From the NCBI GenBank assembly GCA_007135635.1, contig SLIO01000138.1:1-8047 (forward strand): a stretch of DNA of 8,047 nucleotides, given 5' to 3'. Under the pieces are notes generated by a model. The model searched no databases. It was given only the letters and a program-made list of their open reading frames with translations, and was not told where the DNA came from. This DNA is from Methylomicrobium sp. (GTDB taxonomy: Bacteria > Pseudomonadota > Gammaproteobacteria > Methylococcales > Methylomonadaceae). Positions 1-5,903 of this stretch are shown piece by piece. Position 1 is the stretch's first letter. Each line of letters starts with the position of its first letter. A program made the position numbers and the translations under genes.

Positions 1-155
1 ACAGCATAAGAAAAGTAAGCGGCAATTTTGATTCGGGAATTCGGATTCACTTTAGACCAGGCATAGAGCAGCGCATAGCTTGCGCCGGCTAGAATGATCA
101 AAGCGGATGAAAAAAACGTGATGAAAAAATCTTTTAATGCGACAGGTTCGATCAT
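1..155 (-). CDS. 5' end of an unidentified small membrane protein (partial)
   Basis: An open frame starts at ATG 155-153 and stays open for 51 codons to the left edge, where it is cut by the window. The start is fixed by an in-frame TAG six bases upstream and by the purine-rich GAGTAGG just before the ATG. The peptide begins MIEPVALKDFFITFF and has one clear hydrophobic segment at about residues 9-33, followed by a basic, polar stretch (KVNPNSRIK) and then the start of a second hydrophobic segment. This suggests a small inner-membrane protein with two or more helices. I do not recognise the family and assign no function. It lies downstream of the globin/reductase pair on the same strand, but a hairpin terminator and its own candidate -10 box separate them, so it is probably a separate transcription unit. 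Confidence 0.6.
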   Translation of the reverse strand, partial: MIEPVALKDFFITFFSSALIILAGASYALLYAWSKVNPNSRIKIAAYFSYA

Positions 156-197
156 GGCCTACTCAAGAATTTGCGCAGCGAAATCCGGCTGACATGC

Positions 198-203
198 ATT
201 ATA
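198..203 (-). promoter_or_regulatory. candidate -10 box for the partial membrane-protein gene
   Basis: A perfect TATAAT is read on the minus strand 43 bp upstream of the ATG at 155, which would give a leader of about 36 nt. No convincing -35 hexamer lies 16-18 bp further upstream, so this is either a weak or activator-dependent promoter or a chance match. Confidence 0.35.
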
Positions 204-330
204 ACGAAGGCTTAGCCGAATGGCGGGACCCAAAAAACCGAATTGAAATAACCTCGATCATTCTCGCATAGCAAGCGATCAGATTTTCGTCATGAGGGAC
301 ACGCACCATTCACAAACGTAACCGAGAAAA

Positions 331-359
331 AATATCACAAAAGGTACGCGATGCGTACC
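331..359 (-). terminator. rho-independent terminator after the reductase gene
   Basis: A perfect 7-bp stem with a 3-base loop, GGTACGC-GAT-GCGTACC (343-359), lies 21 bp past the stop codon of the reductase gene. Read on the minus strand it is followed by a T-rich tract (TTTTGTGATATTTTTT). The polarity fits the end of the globin/reductase transcript and separates it from the membrane-protein gene further left. The T tract is interrupted by GTGA, so termination may be incomplete. Confidence 0.6.
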
Positions 360-380
360 CTATAAAAATATTAGGTAATA

Positions 381-1367
381 TCAATCCAGTGTAGGCGATG
401 CGACATGGAAAGCATCGGAATAAATGTCTTGTAAGGACGCGCCGTTTAAGTAGGCCATTCTTTTGGCCTGATTCACCATGTCCGGATGGCCGCACAAATA
501 AACGCGCCAGCCTTTTAAGTCGGGAATGTTTGCCATCGCCACATCGTTAGCGCGGCCTTGCGCGACACCTTCAAGCGCATCGCCTCTCGATACGCAAGGC
601 GTATAATGAAAGTTTTCGTAAGTTTCAGCAAGTTCGCGCATCTCGTCGATCCAATAGAGTCCATCCACTTCTCGGCTGCCGTGATACAAATGAATTTCGC
701 CCGTATGACCGTGTTCGAGCGCTTCGTGAATGATACCGGCCAGCGGCGCCAAACCGCTACCGGTTCCGATCAACAGCAAGCTTTGTTCCATTTTGTCGGG
801 CAAATAATAGCAAAGCCCTTGAGGGTCGGAGACAGATATCGTATCACCAACATTCAATTCCTGATGCACCCACTCACTGAACTTTCCTCCCGCCAAACGG
901 CGGATATGAAAAGTCAGTTTTTCAGCATGCCTCCGGCTGTTAGCAATCGAATAACTGCGGATCAAACCGTCCGCGCGTTTAAGATTAACAAACTGCCCGG
1001 CATAATAGTCCAGTGCATCCTTACACTGTATCGTCAATAAAACCGTCTCAGGATTTAGCAATTCCTTAGCAATAACCGCGCCTTCGGTAAAGTATTCGGG
1101 TTGATGGCCCAGAGTAATCGACATGCTTTGTTCGGGATAGCATAAGCAAGCCAAAAAATGGTTTTGTTTACACAATACATCCTTCAAACCCTTTTGCGCA
1201 TGAGCGGGGGGAGGAACATCCAAACTACGCACCATGCAGCTTTGGCAGGCGCCTTGTTTGCAGCTAAAGGGAATATCGACATTGTCGCGCAATAAAGCTT
1301 CAAGAACCGTTTCGCCTTCCTGGCACACAGTTTCATGTTCGTCCAACAGGATTTTTTTCAGGGCCAT
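381..1367 (-). CDS. 2Fe-2S ferredoxin / FAD / NAD(P)H oxidoreductase (MmoC-like electron-transfer protein)
   Basis: This 328-residue protein should pass electrons from NAD(P)H through FAD and a 2Fe-2S centre to a partner protein in the cytoplasm. Domains in order: a plant-type ferredoxin domain (about 1-92) with ligands C36, C41, C44 and C74 in the C-x4-C-x2-C-x29-C spacing; an FAD-binding barrel (about 95-192) with RSYS at 137-140 and GGKFS at 160-164; and an NAD(P)-binding domain with GTGSGLAP at 201-208 and YLCGHPDMV at 290-298. This order and length match reductase components of methane monooxygenase and phenol hydroxylase and the CDP-6-deoxy-hexose reductase group. No oxygenase genes are present, whereas a truncated globin gene lies directly upstream, so I infer that the globin is the electron acceptor. 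I chose ATG 1367 over the in-frame TTG at 1373 because AAGGAAG (1376-1382) is 8 nt from the ATG but too close to the TTG. The family call is firm; the partner is inference. Confidence 0.93.
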   Translation of the reverse strand: MALKKILLDEHETVCQEGETVLEALLRDNVDIPFSCKQGACQSCMVRSLDVPPPAHAQKGLKDVLCKQNHFLACLCYPEQSMSITLGHQPEYFTEGAVIAKELLNPETVLLTIQCKDALDYYAGQFVNLKRADGLIRSYSIANSRRHAEKLTFHIRRLAGGKFSEWVHQELNVGDTISVSDPQGLCYYLPDKMEQSLLLIGTGSGLAPLAGIIHEALEHGHTGEIHLYHGSREVDGLYWIDEMRELAETYENFHYTPCVSRGDALEGVAQGRANDVAMANIPDLKGWRVYLCGHPDMVNQAKRMAYLNGASLQDIYSDAFHVASPTLD

Positions 1368-1384
1368 CGTCAAAACTTCCTTTA

Positions 1385-1768
1385 TTATCTGCCTAACACA
1401 TCGTTACGGGTACTTTCCGCAATTGCGGCGACTTGTGCAATCAGGTTATCAGACACGTTCAACTCTTTTAACGTACCGCCTAAATGCTCCATAACGGCAT
1501 CGAAATGCGAATCATCCAGGCCCATTTTGACCAATCTGGCATGTGCGTTGCGCATATCGGTGCCGGTGTAGTTGTTAGGCCCGCCGAATGCCATCGTTAA
1601 GAATGCTTTTTGTTTTGCCGCCTGTTGTTCCATGTCGACATTATCGAAAAAGCGATTGATTCGGTAATCCGCCAAAACTTTGCGGTAAAAAATATCGACT
1701 GCCGCATTGACAGCCGCTTCTCCGCCAATTTGTTCAAATAATGATTGATTAGGTGTTGCTTCACTCAT
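1385..1768 (-). CDS. group I truncated haemoglobin (TrHbN type)
   Basis: This 127-residue haem protein has the short 2-on-2 globin fold. Ungapped comparison, from memory, with Mycobacterium tuberculosis TrHbN puts proximal histidine F8 at H76, tyrosine B10 at Y28 and glutamine E11 at Q53; the GGP motif after helix E is at 62-64. The Tyr-B10/Gln-E11 pair is the distal arrangement that stabilises bound O2 and supports nitric oxide dioxygenation in TrHbN. Truncated globins lack a reductase domain and need an outside electron donor. The gene for a ferredoxin-type reductase starts 17 nt downstream, after a tandem TAATAA stop, so the two are almost certainly co-transcribed. The start is ATG with AAGGAAG about 6 nt upstream. 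An O2-binding or sensing role remains possible, but NO detoxification is the favoured reading. Confidence 0.93.
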   Translation of the reverse strand: MSEATPNQSLFEQIGGEAAVNAAVDIFYRKVLADYRINRFFDNVDMEQQAAKQKAFLTMAFGGPNNYTGTDMRNAHARLVKMGLDDSHFDAVMEHLGGTLKELNVSDNLIAQVAAIAESTRNDVLGR

Positions 1769-1828
1769 CGTTATCTTCCTTTGTTTATGTTTATAGTTTT
1801 ATTGGTGAGCATCAAAGGCTCGAAAACA

Positions 1829-1857
1829 AGTTTAGTCTCGATACAATGCTTTTGCAA
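1829..1857 (-). promoter_or_regulatory. candidate sigma-70 promoter of the globin/reductase operon
   Basis: On the minus strand TTGCAA (1852-1857) is followed after exactly 17 bp by TAAACT (1829-1834); each hexamer matches consensus at four of six positions. Transcription would start near 1822 with a leader of about 53 nt. The -35 box lies inside the inverted repeat at 1851-1872, so a bound regulator could block or alter polymerase access. A second possible -10, TATAAA, lies closer to the ATG but would leave almost no leader. Confidence 0.4.
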
Positions 1858-1872
1858 TATTTATATTACAAA
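1851..1872. promoter_or_regulatory. inverted repeat, candidate operator between globin and regulator genes
   Basis: Two 10-bp arms, TTTGCAATAT and ATATTACAAA, are separated by TT and pair at nine of ten positions. It is the strongest dyad in the 198-bp divergent gap and overlaps the -35 of the candidate globin promoter. A smaller perfect dyad, ATGT-T-ACAT, follows at 1872-1880. The size and symmetry suit a dimeric winged-helix protein, and the adjacent regulator is the obvious candidate. It does not match the NsrR, NorR or FNR consensus sites as I know them. Confidence 0.45.
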
Positions 1873-1955
1873 TGTTACATATTTACTTTTCTATGCTATT
1901 CTTGCTTTCTGAAATGCCTGAATAAATCTAGGCGCAACAACGATTATTTAAGGAG

Positions 1956-1961
1956 AGGAGG
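1956..1961 (+). promoter_or_regulatory. consensus Shine-Dalgarno that fixes a TTG start
   Basis: A perfect AGGAGG, preceded by a second AGGAG (1951-1955), stands 5 nt before the TTG at 1967-1969. The spacer and the first two bases of the start codon form a run of seven T (1962-1968). No in-frame ATG offers an alternative that keeps the HTH domain intact, so the TTG is accepted as the start. Confidence 0.7.
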
Positions 1962-1966
1962 TTTTT

Positions 1967-2602
1967 TTGACAAAAGGAATCGGTACGCGACGCGAGCAAA
2001 TTTTGAAATTACTGCTCGAATCAAGATCAGGCCTTGGCATCGATGAAATAGCCGAGCAACTGGATATTTCCAGAAATGCAGTTCAACAACATCTATTCAG
2101 TCTTGAACAAGAACAGTTAATCAAAAAAGACATATTCAAAAGTACCGGCGGCCGGCCGTCCAGAAATTATGTCTTGACCGAACGCGGCATCAATTACTTT
2201 CCGAAGCAATACTCTTGGTTTGGTAATCTGGTGTTATCGGAACTCAAGTCTGAAATGTCTGAAGATGCATTTAGACAGTTCATGTGGCGACTCGGCGTTA
2301 AATTGGCTAAAACGCTTCTCACTCAATTTGACGGCAAACAACCCAATGAAAAAATCGCGGCACTGGTCGATACGATGCAAAGCTTGGGTTATGAAACATC
2401 GCTTGATATCAACACAGGCGAGCCAATAATCAAAGCCTCAAACTGCGTCTACCACGATTTGGCCCAACAGTTCACCGAACTTTGCGATTTCGACCATGCA
2501 TTGATTTCAACGCTACTCGATCGACCGATCAAACAAACCGCATGCATGGCACGCGGCGATTGCTCTTGTAAATTTTTAATCAAATCCGAACCGTCCGGAT
2601 GA
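1967..2602 (+). CDS. SufR-like winged-helix regulator with C-terminal Fe-S cysteine set
   Basis: This 211-residue DNA-binding protein belongs to the family that contains SufR. The winged HTH covers about residues 5-75: GIDEIAEQLDISRNAVQQHL (24-43) is the helix-turn-helix, and GGRPSRNYVLTERG (61-74) is the wing, with the GRPxxxYxLTxxG signature, leading into YFPKQY. The C-terminal half carries C160, C173, C193, C199 and C201; the C-x12-C pair and the final GDxxCxF-like motif (GDCSCKF, 197-203) are the family's cluster-binding elements. An Fe-S cluster that responds to NO, oxygen or redox state is therefore likely. The gene is divergent from the globin/reductase pair and shares a control region with an inverted repeat, so I infer that it regulates that pair and perhaps itself. 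It starts at TTG with a perfect Shine-Dalgarno. The family call is confident; the signal and target are inferred. Confidence 0.85.
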   Translation: MTKGIGTRREQILKLLLESRSGLGIDEIAEQLDISRNAVQQHLFSLEQEQLIKKDIFKSTGGRPSRNYVLTERGINYFPKQYSWFGNLVLSELKSEMSEDAFRQFMWRLGVKLAKTLLTQFDGKQPNEKIAALVDTMQSLGYETSLDINTGEPIIKASNCVYHDLAQQFTELCDFDHALISTLLDRPIKQTACMARGDCSCKFLIKSEPSG

Positions 2603-2944
2603 TGATGTTTGTTACATCGAAAGACGTATTTCTTCGATAAAGAACTGAAACATCTCCTGCAGAGGCGCAAAGGCGTGGAGAATATAAAGATTTAAAACAC
2701 TTCCCGGTTTCCGCAAGCCAATGGACTTATGGGATTTAACCACCTAGAAAATTAAAAACTCTGCGCCTCTGCGGGAGTTTTCTTGCTTTTCACAACCGAG
2801 GCAAAGAAATCCAATAGCAACATACCGAAAATCAATTTGAAACCGAACTTAACATCAATTAATACCGGACTAGTCAAAAAGCCTCATCCGACCCTCAATA
2901 ACCTTTTTGCATATTTCTTATAAAACCAAGTTCATGAAGGTTTT
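2603..2944. other. gene-free gap between regulator and SulP genes
   Basis: No coding frame is supported in these 342 bases, which lie between two genes converging on each other. Just past the regulator stop are two small dyads without T tracts: GATGT-TTGTT-ACATC (2604-2618) and TCGAA/TTCGA (2617-2637). The main content is the inverted repeat pair at 2654-2672 and 2759-2777, listed separately. No convincing terminator with a clean T run was found for the SulP gene. Confidence 0.6.
2654..2777. repeat. inverted pair of GCAGAGGCGCA elements
   Basis: The left arm CTCCTGCAGAGGCGCAAAG (2654-2672) and the reverse complement of the right arm, CTCCCGCAGAGGCGCAGAG (2759-2777), agree at 17 of 19 positions, with an 86-bp spacer. 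Each arm contains an internal near-repeat (GCAGAGGCGCAgAG). Sequences of this kind occur as dispersed intergenic elements in many bacteria, as far as I recall. The right arm is followed by GGGAGTTTTCTTGCTTTT on the plus strand, so the pair might also serve as a bulky terminator for the regulator gene. Confidence 0.55.
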
Positions 2945-4519
2945 TTATAATTGCGCAACCGGCACAAGTGCATCATGTAAGCGCGTAAAAATAATCCGCT
3001 CATTCAAACTGGAACTTTTCGCATTGAGTAATTGCTCTCGTAGAGCGGGTTTGACCAACAGCCTGACCTGCATCGATCGGCCTTGTAGGTACCGCACCAC
3101 TTCATCCAGCATTACGATCGCACTCAAATCCATTAAATCCACACGCCTGCAGTCGAGTATCACCTCCTCGATATCCATGATGTTGTCGACCGCCTCAATG
3201 CGATCCAGCATGTGACTGGTGGAACCAAAAAACAACGGTCCTTTGATGGACATTATCCTAACGCCCTGCCCCGGCTTTTCGGTCAAATGGTAATCGTGAT
3301 TGGTTTCAAAACTAATGTCGGCCTGCTGCGCCAAACGCCAGGTTAACATCCCCATCGCCAAAATCACACCGACCGTCACACCAATGACCAAATCGACCAA
3401 GACAGTCAGCAACAGCACACTGAACATGATAAGCAATTCCGAACGAGGCGAACTCGACGCCAATTTGAGCACCCTGTAATCGATGATATTAAAACCGACT
3501 TTGATCAAGATGCCGGCAAGCACCGGCAACGGAATTTGACTCGCCAGCGGCGACAATTTCAGCATTATCAACAATAGGAACAAGGCATGCATAACCGAAC
3601 TCAGCCGCGTTTTTCCGCCGGCCTTGACATTGACCACCGTACGCATCGTTGCACCCGCACCCGGCAAACCACCGATAAAGGCGCACAACATATTGCCCAA
3701 ACCTTGCGCAATAAGCTCTCGATTAGGTTTATGATGCGTGTGCGTAATCGAATCGGTTACCAACGAAGTCAACAAACTATCGATACTGCCCAACAAAGCC
3801 AGCGTCAGTCCCAACTTGATAACCGAAGGCCATTGTTCCAGATTAAAGGCCGGAAAATGCAACTCAGGCAATCCGATCGGAATTTCTCCGATCACAGTGG
3901 TTTCAAAGCCGGCAAATACTGCCAACTCAGTGCAGAAAATCAATGCTAACAATGGCGAAGGAATGAAGCGACTGATTTTAATCGGCGTCAAAAAGACAAT
4001 CACCAAGGTCAGCGAACCCAAAAACATCGACTCGAACTTGGCCGACTCGATGACTGACGGCAAATTGAACAAGGCCGACAGTGTCGAGGAATCTGGCGCA
4101 CCGCCCAAAAATGGCGCAATCTGCAAAATGATGATGATCATGCCAACGCCACTCATGAAACCGGAAATCACCGGATAAGGAATAAACCGCACCAATCCGC
4201 CAAGTCTCATCAAACCGAATAAGATTTGTAAGAAACCGCCCACCAATACAACAGCCAACGCCAATTGGAAACTGCCTCCAAAAGTCGCTAGAGCCGACGC
4301 AAAAACGACCGTCATCGGCCCTGTCGGCCCGGATACCTGTAATTGCGTGCCGCCGAAAACGGCAGCAACCAAACCCAATGCAATCGCACCATATAGACCG
4401 GCTAATGCACCAGCCCCGGATGCAACACCAAACGCCAGTGCTAGCGGTAACGCGACCACGCCAGCAGTCAAACCGCCAAAAACATCGCCTTTCAACATCG
4501 CAACGGAATAGTTTTTCAT
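2945..4519 (-). CDS. SulP-family anion transporter with STAS domain, BicA-like
   Basis: This 524-residue inner-membrane carrier has a hydrophobic core (about 10-400, consistent with the 14-helix SulP fold) and a cytoplasmic STAS domain (about 420-517) with a conserved-type serine in MDLSAI. SulP marks include SGPTGPMTVV (63-72) and VISGFMSGVGM (117-127). The segments LLTSLVTDSITHTHHKPN (249-266) and GGLPGAGATMRTVVN (283-297) closely resemble the cyanobacterial Na+/HCO3- symporter BicA as I remember it. D247 and T251 match BicA's Asp258/Thr262 sodium-site residues, and G289-A290-T291 matches the Gly300-Thr302 loop. Bicarbonate uptake is thus more likely than sulfate uptake, but substrates cannot be settled by sequence in this family. 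ATG 4519 is preferred over TTG 4543 because AGAAAGG lies 5 nt before it. It stands alone, with no carbonic anhydrase gene beside it. Confidence 0.92.
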   Translation of the reverse strand: MKNYSVAMLKGDVFGGLTAGVVALPLALAFGVASGAGALAGLYGAIALGLVAAVFGGTQLQVSGPTGPMTVVFASALATFGGSFQLALAVVLVGGFLQILFGLMRLGGLVRFIPYPVISGFMSGVGMIIIILQIAPFLGGAPDSSTLSALFNLPSVIESAKFESMFLGSLTLVIVFLTPIKISRFIPSPLLALIFCTELAVFAGFETTVIGEIPIGLPELHFPAFNLEQWPSVIKLGLTLALLGSIDSLLTSLVTDSITHTHHKPNRELIAQGLGNMLCAFIGGLPGAGATMRTVVNVKAGGKTRLSSVMHALFLLLIMLKLSPLASQIPLPVLAGILIKVGFNIIDYRVLKLASSSPRSELLIMFSVLLLTVLVDLVIGVTVGVILAMGMLTWRLAQQADISFETNHDYHLTEKPGQGVRIMSIKGPLFFGSTSHMLDRIEAVDNIMDIEEVILDCRRVDLMDLSAIVMLDEVVRYLQGRSMQVRLLVKPALREQLLNAKSSSLNERIIFTRLHDALVPVAQL

Positions 4520-4718
4520 GAAGCCCTTTCTGCAAATAATCAACCCTTAAAATTCAAGCAATAAACAATCCAATTCGGACTTCATCAAACCTGCCCAATG
4601 CCGGGGAATAACCGTGTCTCACAACCCAAAGCACTTTCAGTTTCCGGGCTGATGAAAGCTTCTTCTTGATCGTTGAGTTTTAAATGCGTCTTCTAGGATA
4701 AAAAGGTGTCATCGCGGG

Positions 4719-5900
4719 TCATAAACAATGCCAGTTCCGCAAACACACCCGAATATAATCCGGCGCCAAGCGCTCTTGTTCCAGCCGCGTTTTTTCGTAA
4801 TGCCGACTTTGCAAGCGTTCAAACAATTGCTGTTCCGCTTCGGTCAGATATTCAGGCAACCTAGTCTGGGGACTCTCCTCATTGACCATGCGGTTTCGAT
4901 ATTCAAGCACGGTAACCTCATCCATCATCAACGCATGCAAATGCGGTTGACGCCTGCGCGCGTCGCTCAAAATCGTCAGACCCCAGCTATCGATATCGCC
5001 CCAGTAAGCGATACTTTTCTGCTTGAGCCACTCGGTATCCATCCAGGCAGTATTCCTGCCGCCGCCGAATACCGCAATGGTGTCGTCCAGTTCCGGCAAC
5101 GCATAACCGCTTTGCTTGTTTTCGACGACCAGAATACGACTGGCAGGCAAGACATAGCTCTGCAACGTCCGCGTATCCATTTGCAAAACCGGCAAACCGG
5201 CTAGTCGCTCGCAGCTTAGCCGACATAACGGACGCACCAGCAACCAGCCACTCGGATTGGCGATACAATTTAACCAATTCAACAAGCCGCCTCGTTCGTT
5301 CACCTCGCCCTCATGAAGCCGGTCCGCCAGAGCTTCGATCAATCCATAATAATTTTCAACAAACTTGGTGTCGACGCCCTTCAGCGGCAAAGCGCGCAAA
5401 TAAGCGCCCTGCCCCATGCCCCGATGCAATTGCGGCAACAATTGCGCCAATAGCGCGCTATCGTCCGGCGCCATGCTTTCCAGTACAGACAGTTGCTTGA
5501 TTAAAACGGCAGACAGGCGGACTTCGATATTCAACAGCGGACGCATTAACTGCTCCCAACGCTGTTTTCTGGCTTCGGCTTTCGAACCCAGAGCGGCTAT
5601 CAACGCCGGCATCGAATCGATTTGCACGGCAACGGGCAGTGCTTGCTCGCCCAGTTGCAGGAATTTTTTAGTTTGCCAGTTCACTTGACCCGGATTCGGC
5701 CAGCGTTTCCAGCTTTCGACAAAGTACCGGAAATGCTCGAGATCGGCCAAAGCCTGAGCACCGGTCGGCGCTTTGAGCGCTATTCGGATAGGAAAAGGAC
5801 GGTCGCCGCTCAAGCGTCCGCGCAGATTTTCAGCATTCAACCACTCGCGTGTTCGCAATTGCACCAGTACCTCTTCCGGCAGCAGTCCCCATCGGCTCAT
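4719..5900 (-). CDS. JetD-like DUF3322/DUF2220 protein, orphan Wadjet nuclease subunit
   Basis: This 393-residue protein has the two-domain layout of JetD/MksG: an N-terminal DUF3322 arm (about 1-195, ending in LPLKGVDTKFVE at 171-182) and a C-terminal DUF2220 Toprim-like domain (about 215-390). The likely metal ligands are present: E260 in VVENK and the acidic pair D302/D304 in YWGDIDSWG, plus the RLEQERL motif at 372-378. In Wadjet systems JetD cuts circular plasmid DNA after loop extrusion by the JetABC (MukFEB-like) complex. Here the gene upstream is a ketopantoate-reductase-like protein ending 3 nt before this ATG, and downstream lies a transporter, so no SMC partner is adjacent. The start has no clear Shine-Dalgarno, suggesting translation coupled to the upstream gene. 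The catalytic residues look intact, so it is not obviously decayed. The family call is firm; its role without JetABC is unknown. Confidence 0.88.
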   Translation of the reverse strand: MSRWGLLPEEVLVQLRTREWLNAENLRGRLSGDRPFPIRIALKAPTGAQALADLEHFRYFVESWKRWPNPGQVNWQTKKFLQLGEQALPVAVQIDSMPALIAALGSKAEARKQRWEQLMRPLLNIEVRLSAVLIKQLSVLESMAPDDSALLAQLLPQLHRGMGQGAYLRALPLKGVDTKFVENYYGLIEALADRLHEGEVNERGGLLNWLNCIANPSGWLLVRPLCRLSCERLAGLPVLQMDTRTLQSYVLPASRILVVENKQSGYALPELDDTIAVFGGGRNTAWMDTEWLKQKSIAYWGDIDSWGLTILSDARRRQPHLHALMMDEVTVLEYRNRMVNEESPQTRLPEYLTEAEQQLFERLQSRHYEKTRLEQERLAPDYIRVCLRNWHCL

Positions 5901-5903
5901 TGA

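Noticed and set aside
558..1040. Plus-strand open frame of 160 codons inside the reductase gene
   Set aside because: It lies wholly opposite a well-supported gene with clear ferredoxin, FAD and NAD motifs, and its own product shows no domain.
381..1367. Naming the reductase mmoC
   Set aside because: The domain layout fits, but no soluble methane monooxygenase genes are present and the adjacent gene is a truncated globin, so the symbol would be misleading.
1753..2046. Plus-strand frame of 97 codons across the divergent control region
   Set aside because: It overlaps the globin start and the regulator's HTH in another frame, covers the promoter region, and is AT-driven with no domain or suitable ribosome site.
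3587..4178. Two plus-strand frames opposite the SulP gene
   Set aside because: They are antisense to conserved transmembrane and GAGATM coding sequence; composition is the mirror of that gene.
4642..4667. Hairpin CTTTCA/TGAAAG as terminator of the JetD-like gene
   Set aside because: The stem is only 6 bp with a long loop and no T tract follows on the minus strand.
4728..5204. Plus-strand frame of 158 codons opposite the JetD-like gene
   Set aside because: It is antisense to the conserved DUF2220 motifs and has no recognisable domain.
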